Below, one piece after another: positions 44,322 to 53,538 of a DNA stretch of 64,000 nt. The stretch lies in the NCBI RefSeq assembly GCF_003324565.1, contig NZ_QOLA01000013.1, positions 62,001 through 126,000 of the forward strand, in the 5' to 3' direction. The DNA comes from Streptomyces sp. SDr-06. Its GTDB lineage: Bacteria > Actinomycetota > Actinomycetes > Streptomycetales > Streptomycetaceae. Under the pieces are notes generated by a model. The model saw only the letters and a program-made list of their open reading frames with translations, searched no databases and was not told the origin of the DNA. Within the stretch, counting starts at the first letter, position 1, and each line of letters opens with the position of its first letter. Both the position numbers and the translations under genes were made by a program.

Positions 44322-44597
44322 ATGAGCGTGAACGTCCGCATCCCCACCATCCTGCGCACCTACACCGGCGGCCGGGCCGAGGTCGCCGCCGAGGGCGCGA
44401 CGCTGGCCGAGGTCATCGCCGACCTGGAGAAGAACCACGCCGGGATCGCCGCGCGCGTCCTGGACGACCAGGGCAAGCTGCGCCGCTTCGTCAACGTGTA
44501 CGTCAACGACGACGACGTGCGCTTCGAGCAGGGCCTCCAGACGGCCACGCCCGAGGGCGCCGGCGTCTCGATCATTCCGGCGGTCGCGGGCGGCTGA
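44322..44597 (+). CDS. MoaD/ThiS-family sulfur carrier protein
   Basis: 91-residue ubiquitin-fold protein. It has the beta-grasp start NVRIPTILRTYTGGRAEV and the C-terminal Gly-Gly after SIIPAVAG that is adenylated and thiocarboxylated in this family. It resembles CysO, the sulfur donor for CysM-type cysteine synthase in mycobacteria, more than MoaD. It is co-transcribed with thrC (31-nt gap, SD AGGAG), under the same SAM riboswitch, which suggests a role in sulfur amino-acid synthesis. Confidence 0.87.
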   Translation: MSVNVRIPTILRTYTGGRAEVAAEGATLAEVIADLEKNHAGIAARVLDDQGKLRRFVNVYVNDDDVRFEQGLQTATPEGAGVSIIPAVAGG

Positions 44598-44631
44598 ACC
44601 GCCGCGCGCTGAACGTCATCTGTACGCAGAG

Positions 44632-44664
44632 TTGCCCCCTCCGCACGAGAAGCGGAGGGGGCAA
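44632..44664 (+). terminator. thrC operon terminator
   Basis: Perfect 13-bp inverted repeat TTGCCCCCTCCGC and complement around a 7-nt loop, 34 nt after the sulfur-carrier stop codon. Confidence 0.85.
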
Positions 44665-45008
44665 TTCAGCATGGTTGAGCGGGGTACAGTTGGGGAAGCG
44701 CCTTCGCTTCGAGTGCCACGTGCATATGAGAACGCGACAACATGAGGTCAAAGTGTGTGTGTCCTTTGTGCCTTAAGTGCGCTTTGCCCGGCCCGACTTG
44801 CCCCGGAATGCTGAATTCATGGCATTCCGCTCACTGCGCGTGCCCGGAATTCTCGTCCGATTGACCTGTTGCAGAGGGCAGTTGGGCAGATACATTCAGC
44901 CGCGGTCGACGCGTTCCGGCGCACACCCTCTCCTGTCGGAGGGTGGAGGTCTGACCCGGGTCCGCGAAGTGTGGTCCCGTGCAAGGGCCAGTAATAGGGG
45001 AGTTAGGC
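44665..45008 (+). promoter_or_regulatory. Long 5' leader/promoter region of the first cold-shock gene
   Basis: 344-nt gene-free stretch upstream of a cold-shock gene. It is less GC-rich than its surroundings and contains a small hairpin GAAGCGCCTTCGCTTC (44695-44710). Cold-shock mRNAs often have long structured leaders; I cannot place the transcription start. Confidence 0.5.
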
Positions 45009-45212
45009 ATGGCTCAGGGCACCGTCAAGTGGTTCAACGCGGAGAAGGGGTACGGCTTCATCGCGGTCGACGGTGGTGCGGATGTTTTCGTCCACTACAG
45101 CGCGATCCAGATGGACGGTTACCGCACCCTTGAAGAAGGTCAGCGAGTCGAGTTCGAGATCTCGCAGGGCCAGAAGGGTCCGCAGGCGGACATGGTCAAG
45201 CTCGCCGTCTGA
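45009..45212 (+). CDS. Cold-shock protein (CspA family)
   Basis: 67-residue single-stranded nucleic acid-binding protein. RNP1-type KGYGFIAVD and RNP2-type VFVHYSAIQ lie on the usual OB-fold, preceded by GTVKWFNAEKG. It acts as an RNA chaperone. I place the start at the ATG at 45009. The paralogue at 61 kb differs mainly after residue 20. A strong terminator follows, so it is monocistronic. Confidence 0.95.
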   Translation: MAQGTVKWFNAEKGYGFIAVDGGADVFVHYSAIQMDGYRTLEEGQRVEFEISQGQKGPQADMVKLAV

Positions 45213-45247
45213 TCTCGGCGCGATCGGCCACCGACGCACGCACGCAT

Positions 45248-45280
45248 GAAGGGGGCCACCCATGAAGGGTGGCCCCCTTC
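45248..45280 (+). terminator. Cold-shock gene terminator
   Basis: Perfect 14-bp inverted repeat GAAGGGGGCCACCC and complement with a 5-nt loop, 35 nt after the stop. Confidence 0.85.
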
Positions 45281-45362
45281 ACGCACCCCCGGCCCCGGGG
45301 GCTTGCCCGTACGACTCGACCCCCGCCCCTCCTGGGGCTCCGCCCCAGACCCCGAGGGTTTT

Positions 45363-45659
45363 CCCACCCGCCCGCCCGTACAGGGGGTTGGTTGGTTCCG
45401 CCCCTGGGGCTGCGCCCCAGACCCCTCGAGGGGCTCCGCCCCTCGGACCCCGGGGGGTCTGCCCACCCGCCCGCCCGTGCAGGGGGTTGGTTGGTTCCGC
45501 CCCTGGGGCTGCGCCCCAGACCCCTCGAGGGGCTCCGCCCCTCGGACCCCGGGGGGTCTGCCCACCCGCCCGCCCGTGCAGGGGGTTGGTTGGTTCCGCC
45601 CCTGGGGCTGCGCCCCAGACCCCCTGAGGGGCTCCGCCCCTCGAACCCCGGCGGGGGCT
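45363..45659 (+). repeat. 99-bp tandem repeat, three copies
   Basis: Three direct copies beginning at about 45363, 45462 and 45561. The first two are nearly identical and the third drifts at its end. Each unit carries GGTTGGTTGG, a GGGGCTGCGCCCC hairpin and a GGGGCTCCGCCCC hairpin. No open frame with coding character runs through it. Confidence 0.9.
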
Positions 45660-46060
45660 CCGCCCCCTGCACCCCCGTTCGCGCCTGAACGGCGCTCGTC
45701 CTCAATCTCCCCCAAGGCCTTAAGGGCCAGGGGGGACCCCCATGACGGGCTGAGGTGCCCGGTGCAGGCCAGCACGAGTACTGCCAGGGGCGCGGGGAAC
45801 TGCGCGAGAAGCGGGCACGGTCCGCAGATCGAAAGGGGTTTGAGGGGCGCGAGGAACTGCGCGAACAACCACGCACGGTCGCCAGCCGAAGGACGGCCCG
45901 AAAGGGGCGCGGGGAACTGCGCGAGCAACCACACGCGGCCCGCGGACGAAGCCGCATCGAGGGGCGCGGGGAACTGCGCGAGCAACGACGCACGGCCGTC
46001 GGCCGAAGGACGGCCCAAAGGGGGCGCGGGGAACCGCGCGAGCGCGTGCCCGCGGCCTGC
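45660..46060 (+). repeat. Composite repeat module and five-unit array
   Basis: Continues from the tandem repeat: GCGCTCGTCCTCAATC module (about 45689-45704), the insert with GGCCTTAAGGGCC, then five array units with core GGGGCGCGGGGAACTGCGCG at about 45787, 45844, 45904, 45961 and 46021. It fills the gap before groEL. 46061-46157 is GC-rich without a gene. Confidence 0.85.
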
Positions 46061-46157
46061 GGAAAAGGGGGGCGGAGGGGGCCCGGGGGCGGAGCCCCCG
46101 CACGCCCGAGGGGCCCGCCCGCCGCGGCCAGGCAACCCCCCCGGTTCCAGAGACTCG

Positions 46158-46184
46158 CTTGCACTCGCAGGTGCCGAGTGCTAA
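46158..46184. promoter_or_regulatory. CIRCE (HrcA operator) 1
   Basis: CTTGCACTC, 9-nt spacer, GAGTGCTAA: matches the CIRCE consensus TTAGCACTC-N9-GAGTGCTAA with a perfect right arm. It lies upstream of groEL. Confidence 0.88.
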
Positions 46185-46193
46185 TCATTGGGC

Positions 46194-46220
46194 TTAGCAC
46201 TCTCCGAGTGAGAGTGACAG
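46194..46220. promoter_or_regulatory. CIRCE (HrcA operator) 2
   Basis: TTAGCACTC, 9-nt spacer, GAGTGACAG: a perfect left arm and a partial right arm. It lies 9 nt after CIRCE 1 and 129 nt before the groEL start. Confidence 0.82.
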
Positions 46221-46349
46221 AACTTGGATCGGGTCAGTGAGGCCCGCAGACCGGGTGGGGCAAGGAACCACAAGGGCTGCAGGCCGTCCGTCGCGGGCAC
46301 CGGCGCGATCCACGAAGAACGCCACCCCTGTCCGGGAGGACCACTTCAC

Positions 46350-47972
<1,623 letters not shown>

Positions 47973-48001
47973 GCCCCGGCTCGGTAGATCCTGGTTGTAC
48001 G

Positions 48002-48040
48002 CCGAGGGCGGCACCCCCATCACGGGGGTGCCGCCCTCGG
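48002..48040 (+). terminator. groEL terminator
   Basis: Perfect 17-bp inverted repeat with a 5-nt loop (ATCAC), 30 nt after the groEL stop codon. Confidence 0.88.
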
Positions 48041-48199
48041 GCGTTTCCCGGAACTTCGCGGTTGCGAACCGTGGGGGTACGGAAATCCGAAGGTCGATAC
48101 GGGTGCTGGCTCCATGGTGCGAGGCCTGGTGGCGGGGCTAATTTGGTGACCGGAGGGGGCGAGAACAGGCCCCAACTGGCACACATTCGGGGGACTTTC

Positions 48200-48946
48200 A
48201 TGAGCACCACACGACTGCGGATCCGCACCCTCGCGGCCGTGACCCTGACCGCCCTCGCGGCCGGCGCCCTCGGCGCGTGCGGCCCGCTGGACGACAAGAC
48301 GTTCAAGGACGACGCCACGGTCAAGGAGAGGATCACCGCGGTGCGCCTCGACGGGCACTCGGACGGTTTCCGGGTGCGCGGCAAGAAGGACCCCGGCAAG
48401 GTGTCGGTGCACCGCGAGGTCAATTACCGGGGAAAGACGAAGCCGGAGGGTACGACCTACCGCGTCGAGAACGGCGTGCTGGTGCTGGAAGGCTGCGGGA
48501 AAAACTGCTCGGTGGACTACACGGTCGACGTCCCGGCCGGAATCCCGGTGACCGGATCGAGCACTGAGGGAACGCTGAGCCTGTCCTCGGTCGGTGAGGT
48601 CAAGGTCTCCACGAAGGACGGCGACGTGCGGGTGTCCGGCGCGACGGGCCCGGTCGACATAGGCACCACCAACGGCTCGATCAGCGGCAACGGCCTGAAG
48701 GGCACGGGCGTCACGGCCCGCACGTCGAACGGCTCGATCTCCCTGACCCCCGACACCGTGCAGGACGTCACGGCGCAGACCTCCAACGGCAGCATCAGCG
48801 TGACCGCGCCGTCCGCTCCGTACCACGTCTCGGCCCGGACCAGCAGGGGCGCCACGAAGCTCGGCATACCCGACGCCCCGACCGCCGCCCACCAGCTGAA
48901 CCTGACCACCAGCAACGGCGACATCACCCTGAAGGCGTCCAAGTAG
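48200..48946 (+). CDS. DUF4097-family lipoprotein
   Basis: 248-residue exported lipoprotein. The signal peptide ends in lipobox GAC (TALAAGALGAC). The rest is a repetitive beta-strand protein of the DUF4097 type with three TSNGSIS-like turns (GTTNGSISGN, RTSNGSISLT, QTSNGSISVT), consistent with a parallel beta-helix. Function unknown; such proteins may sit on the cell envelope. GGGGGA precedes the ATG at 48200. Confidence 0.8.
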   Translation: MSTTRLRIRTLAAVTLTALAAGALGACGPLDDKTFKDDATVKERITAVRLDGHSDGFRVRGKKDPGKVSVHREVNYRGKTKPEGTTYRVENGVLVLEGCGKNCSVDYTVDVPAGIPVTGSSTEGTLSLSSVGEVKVSTKDGDVRVSGATGPVDIGTTNGSISGNGLKGTGVTARTSNGSISLTPDTVQDVTAQTSNGSISVTAPSAPYHVSARTSRGATKLGIPDAPTAAHQLNLTTSNGDITLKASK

Positions 48947-48952
48947 CCGACA

Positions 48953-48980
48953 GGGCCCGGGGCTTGGAAGTCCCGGGCCC
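48953..48980 (+). terminator. Terminator between the DUF4097 gene and DUF397 gene
   Basis: GGGCCCGGG and its complement with a short loop, 7 nt after the DUF4097 stop. It may also serve the convergent DUF397 gene. Confidence 0.7.
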
Positions 48981-48997
48981 GGCGCTACACCTTCAGC

Positions 48998-49315
48998 TCA
49001 GGCGCGTACGTCGTCGATGAACGCGGACCAGGCGGCGGCCGGGAACACGAGGACGGGCCCGTCGGGGTCCTTGGAGTCGCGAACAGGGACGAACTCGCTG
49101 TACCCGTCGCCTACTTCGAGGCAGTTGCCTCCGCTGGCGTCGCTGTGCGTGGACTTACGCCAGTGGCCGACCTCAAGGCAGTTGCCGCCCTCGCCACCGC
49201 TGTAGCTGGACTTGTGCCAGCGGGCGACCTCAAGGCAGTCGCCGCCGCTTCCACCGCTGTAACTCGACTTGTGCCAGGTGGCCTTGCTCAGGTCGTACTC
49301 AGGGCTGATCCTCAT
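48998..49315 (-). CDS. DUF397 protein with three tandem copies of the motif
   Basis: 105-residue cytosolic protein of the actinobacterial DUF397 family, small partners of XRE regulators. The family motif appears three times: WHKSSYSGGSGGDCLEV, WHKSSYSGGEGGNCLEV and WRKSTHSDASGGNCLEV. A single C-terminal part follows (VRDSKDPDGPVLVFPAAAW). Most DUF397 proteins have one motif and about 65 residues, so this copy has grown by internal duplication. It overlaps the end of the XRE gene by 17 nt, forming the usual regulator pair. Confidence 0.87.
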   Translation of the reverse strand: MRISPEYDLSKATWHKSSYSGGSGGDCLEVARWHKSSYSGGEGGNCLEVGHWRKSTHSDASGGNCLEVGDGYSEFVPVRDSKDPDGPVLVFPAAAWSAFIDDVRA

Positions 49316-50138
49316 GCGCGTAATCCTCCGCCACTGATTCGATCAGGGCCAGGGATTGTTGTGGTGACAGTGCGCTGGCCCCCATCAAATCGTAGGTGAG
49401 TTCGTAACGTGTGACGGTCGCTGGGTCGTCCTGCAAGCGCCCTGTGCCGAGGCCTTGGAGGTAGGCGAGTGGGGGAGCGTCCTCGAAGGACATCAGCTTG
49501 AGGGAGCCTTCCAGGGCCATGTGTGCACCCGAGCTGAACGGCAGCACCTGAACAATGATCCGGTGTCGGGAGCCGAGGTTGGCTACGTGGGCGAGGGCTT
49601 CGGCCATCACCCTGGGGCCGCCTACCTCCCTCCGCAGTACGGCCTCGTCAAGTACGGCCCACATCAGGGGCGTTGTTGGATCAGCGAGGAGGTGGGCGCG
49701 GTCCAGGCGGGCCGTCACCAGGTCGTCGATGACGGCTTCCGGGGCCGTGGGCTGGTAGGCACGGAACACGGCCCGCGCATACGCCTCGGTCTGAAGGAGA
49801 CCCGGGATGAGAAGGAGCGCGTACTCGCGAATGGCCGTGGCGATGGCTTCCGCCTCGGCGGCCTCGGCGAAGTGGTCGGGGTACTTGGACTTGGCGGCGG
49901 CGACGCAGTTGCGGGTGAAGAAGCCGTTGGTGCCGAGGATCTTGTCGATCTGGCGGGCGTATTCGAGGTGCATGCGGCGGGTGCCCGCTTCGAGCTGGCC
50001 GATGAAGGAGCCGGAGACGAAGAGGGGCTGACCGAGTTCGTCCTGGGTGAGCCCGGCCTTCTCGCGGGCGAAGCGGAGTTCGGCCCCGAGGAGGGCGCGG
50101 GGAGAGGAGGAGGGGTCGAGGTTCTTCGGTCCTGGCAT
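49299..50138 (-). CDS. XRE-family transcriptional regulator with DUF5753 domain
   Basis: 279-residue regulator. An N-terminal Cro/CI helix-turn-helix (about 18-75: FAREKAGLTQDELGQPLFVS, FIGQLEAG) is followed by a DUF5753 ligand-binding-like domain (about 95-275: LLIPGLLQTEAYARAVFRAY, VLDEAVLRREVGG, VQVLPFSSGAH). This BldB/AbaA/WhiJ-type architecture is often paired with a DUF397 gene, as here. I chose the ATG at 50138 because AGGGAG lies 6-7 nt upstream; an in-frame start at 50156 adds six residues. Confidence 0.9.
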   Translation of the reverse strand: MPGPKNLDPSSSPRALLGAELRFAREKAGLTQDELGQPLFVSGSFIGQLEAGTRRMHLEYARQIDKILGTNGFFTRNCVAAAKSKYPDHFAEAAEAEAIATAIREYALLLIPGLLQTEAYARAVFRAYQPTAPEAVIDDLVTARLDRAHLLADPTTPLMWAVLDEAVLRREVGGPRVMAEALAHVANLGSRHRIIVQVLPFSSGAHMALEGSLKLMSFEDAPPLAYLQGLGTGRLQDDPATVTRYELTYDLMGASALSPQQSLALIESVAEDYAHEDQP

Positions 50139-50253
50139 GCGCAACTCCCTGGACACGCGGGGTTGTTGGATCGCCGACAGTAGTCAGGCTAGCCCGTTTC
50201 GGACACGCTGGGTGAGGAAATCAGTACAGTCGGTGGAGCGGAAGGCTAGGGAC

Positions 50254-50526
50254 ATGGCGCTGACGGCGGAGGAGAGGGTGCGGGCGACGGAGAATGCCGT
50301 CGAGCAGTTGCGGGAGGTGCTGATGCGGTCCGGGGTGGTGCTGCCGTCCCTCAGGATCGACCCGCTGACGTGTGCGGGCCACGTGCTGTATCCGCTGGTG
50401 GACCTGGGCCGCTGCAATCTGGACATGGCGCTGCGCCTGGTGTCCGTGCTGGCGGGGACGTACAGCGCGGAAGGGGCACCGCCGGTGGGCGGCACCCCTT
50501 CCGTGAGGTCGACGACGGGTCACTGA
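50254..50526 (+). CDS. Small hypothetical protein divergent from the XRE regulator
   Basis: 90-residue helical protein beginning MALTAEERVRATENAVEQLR, with a single possible Cys pair (CAGHVLYPLVDLGRCNLDM). GGAAGG lies 7 nt before the ATG at 50254. I do not recognise a family. Similar small proteins are commonly found divergent from DUF397/XRE pairs, so it may be a third member of that unit. Confidence 0.65.
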   Translation: MALTAEERVRATENAVEQLREVLMRSGVVLPSLRIDPLTCAGHVLYPLVDLGRCNLDMALRLVSVLAGTYSAEGAPPVGGTPSVRSTTGH

Positions 50527-50547
50527 CGCGGCGTCGGGGACCGAGGG

Positions 50548-52833
50548 TTATCCCAGGCTGTTCCTGCGGCGTCGCAGCCAGACGAGTCCGGCTCCGGCGG
50601 CGAGGAGGGCGAGGGCGGCGGCCGCGACCGTGGCGATCTGGGTGCCGGTGTTGGCGAGACCGCCACCGGCGTGCGGGTCGCCCGGCTGGTTCCGGCCGCC
50701 CTGGCCGGTGGGCCCGGGGTTGGGGCTGGGGGAGGCCGGGGGAGTGGACGGCTGGCCGGAGTGGGTCGGTGTGGGCGTGGGTGTCGGGGTGGGACCGCCG
50801 CCGGTGCCGGTGTGGGCGGCGGTGTTGCCGCCGAGGGCGAGGAGGGCCTTGTTCTCCGCGTCGTCGGTCATCGCCTTGACGGAGATGTCGGTCGTGCGGG
50901 GGAGGTGCTTGTGCTCGGCGGTGAACTTGGCCTGGGTGACGTTCTGCTTGGGCGACTTGGAGAAGTCGACGCCGCCCATGACGCAGGTGCCGGGTCGGCC
51001 CGCCTTCTCGCAGGGGTAGCTGTAGTCGCCCTGGGTGAAGGACTTCACGTAGTCCCGGTAGGTCTGCTCGGGCGTCCAGGAGGCGTTCGTGCCGCGCAGC
51101 GGCCAGTCGGCGACCCGGTTGCTGTTGATGACGGCGTGGTAGTCCGTGGGGGACTGGGTGTCCTGCTGGCGGATCCACTCGGCGGCGACGCGGGCGTTGT
51201 AGACGGCGCGCAGGTCGGCGTACCGGGGGTCGGTGTTCACCTTCTTCTCGATGTCCGGCACGATCAGCGCGTCCATGAGCGCGGTGACGCGCTTGTGCTG
51301 GGCGTCGGTGAGGTTGCACTTGCCGTTCGGGCTGGGGGTGTTGACCTCCTGCGGAACGGAGTTGACCTTGAGCGGGGCGTCGAGGATGTAGAGGCCGCCG
51401 TTCTGCTCGCGGACCTCGGCGGGCTTGGGGACGATCCAGTTGCGCACGCCGTGGGTGCAGGGGATGTGCTCGGCGTTGAGCTGGTCCCAGAGCTGCTTGC
51501 CGACGCCGGTGCGGGGGTCCATGTCCTTGGCGTAGTCGTGCTTCATCTCCAGGTCGGCCTGGAGCAGGACGCGTCCGGCGTCGGTCTTGCCGAACGTCTT
51601 GTCCATGATCTTGTCGGGCTGGTCCGGGTTGAGGTTGACCCAGAACTTCTCGGGGGTCAGGGCGAGCCAGGTGAAGAAGGAGTCGGAGATGAGCTCGGCC
51701 TTCTGCCGCCCGCCGTAGCCGAGGCCGGAGGACTCGTCGACCTTGTTGGCGGAGAAGGAGTAGTTCAGGCCCTGGCCCTTGACGGGCTTGCCGACGTAGC
51801 GGAGCTCCAGGGTGGAGAAGTCGACGCCGCCGGGCCCGCGCACCCGCATGCCCTCGGGGTCGGCGGCGCGGATGCGGTCCAGCTGCCGCTTCATGTCGCC
51901 CGGGGTCGCGGGCGACTGCCGGATGACGTCGGAGCCGCGCCCGATGCTGTTGCGGGTGTCCTGCGCGGTGTACTTGCCGGGCTGGAACTCGGTCTCCGGG
52001 GTGGAGACGTGCTCGTACGTGGTGACCCGGCCCTGGCCGCCCAGCTGCTTGAGCCCGTTGGTGTACTTGAGGGTGTCCTCGGACTGCGGCTGCCCGAAGG
52101 TGTACCGCAGCTTGTAGTCCTTGAACTTGGGGTCCTTCAGGAACGCGCGGTCCTTCGGTGCCTGCGAACTGTCGTGGTTGCCGCCGGACTTGACCTCGAG
52201 GACCTCCTTGGTCTTGTGGTTGACCGCGTCGAAGCGCCGTTGGTAGGTCTTGCCGGTGTCCGGGTCGGTGACCGAGACGGTCTCCTCGCAGATCCAGTCC
52301 GGCCCGAGCAGCCCGAGGTCCTTGACGACCTTGCCGTGGAAGGCCTCGCCGCGCGGGTTGCGTCCGTACACCTCGATGTAGGCCTCGTTGAGCCAGTTGC
52401 CGAAGCCGCCGTACTTGGTGTCGGTGTTGCCGTTGCGCGAGAGGTAGTCCTTGTACGTCGCGTAGACGCGCTCGGGCGTGCCTTCCGGATACTTCTTGTA
52501 GGGCAGGGTGAGCTTGTCGAGGATCTTGTCCCGCTCAACGGGGTCGTCGGGCAGGGTGAGGCCGTCCATGGCCTGGCGCTGGTTGGGGAATCCGTAGGAG
52601 TCCCAGTCGGTCTCGGGCCGGACCGCGTCGCCCTTGGCCCATGGCAGGCTGCCCGGATCGGTGGGCTTCCCCTTGAGCTTGAACATCTGCTCGCAGGGCA
52701 TTGCCTTGGTCGCCGCGTCGGCCGTGCCCTGGAGTTGCGGCAGGCCGCCGGCGGAGAGGATGCCGACGGTGGCGAGAGCGACCGCGGCGCGCGCCCACAG
52801 GTGGTGCCGGCGCGTGGATATCGGATGGTTCAC
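50548..52833 (-). CDS. Large secreted LAXTG-anchored protein with PD-(D/E)XK-like motif
   Basis: 761-residue exported protein. A signal peptide (about residues 9-40) precedes a region (about 145-260) with GEAFHGKVVKDLG, then Asp202 in RRFDAVNHK and Glu213-x-Lys215 in VLEVKSGG. The order E...D...ExK is that of PD-(D/E)XK nucleases, including secreted toxin domains. The middle is unrecognised. A Pro/Thr/Ser stalk leads to LANTG at 726-730, a membrane helix and RRRR, a class E sortase anchor. A polymorphic-toxin-like or peptide-modifying role is possible but unproven. The GTG at 52833 has GGGGAAAG upstream. Confidence 0.68.
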   Translation of the reverse strand: MNHPISTRRHHLWARAAVALATVGILSAGGLPQLQGTADAATKAMPCEQMFKLKGKPTDPGSLPWAKGDAVRPETDWDSYGFPNQRQAMDGLTLPDDPVERDKILDKLTLPYKKYPEGTPERVYATYKDYLSRNGNTDTKYGGFGNWLNEAYIEVYGRNPRGEAFHGKVVKDLGLLGPDWICEETVSVTDPDTGKTYQRRFDAVNHKTKEVLEVKSGGNHDSSQAPKDRAFLKDPKFKDYKLRYTFGQPQSEDTLKYTNGLKQLGGQGRVTTYEHVSTPETEFQPGKYTAQDTRNSIGRGSDVIRQSPATPGDMKRQLDRIRAADPEGMRVRGPGGVDFSTLELRYVGKPVKGQGLNYSFSANKVDESSGLGYGGRQKAELISDSFFTWLALTPEKFWVNLNPDQPDKIMDKTFGKTDAGRVLLQADLEMKHDYAKDMDPRTGVGKQLWDQLNAEHIPCTHGVRNWIVPKPAEVREQNGGLYILDAPLKVNSVPQEVNTPSPNGKCNLTDAQHKRVTALMDALIVPDIEKKVNTDPRYADLRAVYNARVAAEWIRQQDTQSPTDYHAVINSNRVADWPLRGTNASWTPEQTYRDYVKSFTQGDYSYPCEKAGRPGTCVMGGVDFSKSPKQNVTQAKFTAEHKHLPRTTDISVKAMTDDAENKALLALGGNTAAHTGTGGGPTPTPTPTPTHSGQPSTPPASPSPNPGPTGQGGRNQPGDPHAGGGLANTGTQIATVAAAALALLAAGAGLVWLRRRRNSLG

Positions 52834-53036
52834 GCGAACGTGTCTTTCCCCGGGAGCCCAGAGAGGTGGGCATGGAGCAGTGCCGCGACACCAGGGGCCC
52901 CCGTGCTCAATGGTGTCGCGCAGCACCACACGCTAGCCCTCCCGAGCCACAGGCGCCCCACAGTTTTCCCGCTCCCCAAACTCCCAACTCGCCATCTCCA
53001 CAAAGCCCTTACGCCCCTGCCGTACGCTCGCTGCTC

Positions 53037-53522
53037 ATGAGCGAACAGCAGTGGACGAGCCATCCCCGGCTGACGGCGTGGCTGGCGGAGCAGGAGGCGG
53101 CGTTCGGGGAGTGGGCCGCGTCGCATCCGGGAAGCTGGGACTTCTCGGCGGAATCGGTCGACGCGCTGGAGCGGGCGGTGCGGGAGGACTTCGCGGCGTC
53201 GGAGTGGGAGGACGTGAGGGCCGCCCAGCACACCCCGAGGGTGACCGCCCCCGCGTGGTACCTCGGCGAGGTCTGCGTACGCGCGGGCGCGGTGTGGAAA
53301 CTGAACCCGGCGGCCCCCGTCGACCCCGGCACGTGGGAGGGCCCCTTCGTGGGAGTCCCCGGCGACCCGATGGAGAACCCGGACCACGAGGACCAGTACG
53401 AGGACGACGACTACTACCCGGCCGCGGTCCCGGTGGCCGAACTGCGCGGCATGTTCCTGAAGTCCCCACCGTGGCGCCTGCGGAACGTGGTGGAGGAGTT
53501 CGAGGAGTGGGAACGCCCGTGA
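53037..53522 (+). CDS. Acidic hypothetical protein, possible partner of the anchored protein
   Basis: 161-residue acidic cytosolic protein with many Trp, Glu and Asp residues (WLAEQEAAFGEWAASHPGSW, DHEDQYEDDDYYPAAVPV). No family recognised. TACGCT lies 8 nt before the ATG, suggesting leaderless translation. It is divergent from the LAXTG-anchored gene. Small acidic proteins next to nuclease toxins are often immunity proteins, but divergent orientation makes that only a guess. Confidence 0.65.
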   Translation: MSEQQWTSHPRLTAWLAEQEAAFGEWAASHPGSWDFSAESVDALERAVREDFAASEWEDVRAAQHTPRVTAPAWYLGEVCVRAGAVWKLNPAAPVDPGTWEGPFVGVPGDPMENPDHEDQYEDDDYYPAAVPVAELRGMFLKSPPWRLRNVVEEFEEWERP

Positions 53523-53538
53523 ACCCGACCGCGCGGAG

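Noticed and set aside
45269..46240. Long open frames across the csp-groEL intergenic repeats
   Set aside because: They follow the tandem repeat in several frames on both strands, with proline-rich translations and no start-site signals; they are repeat artefacts.
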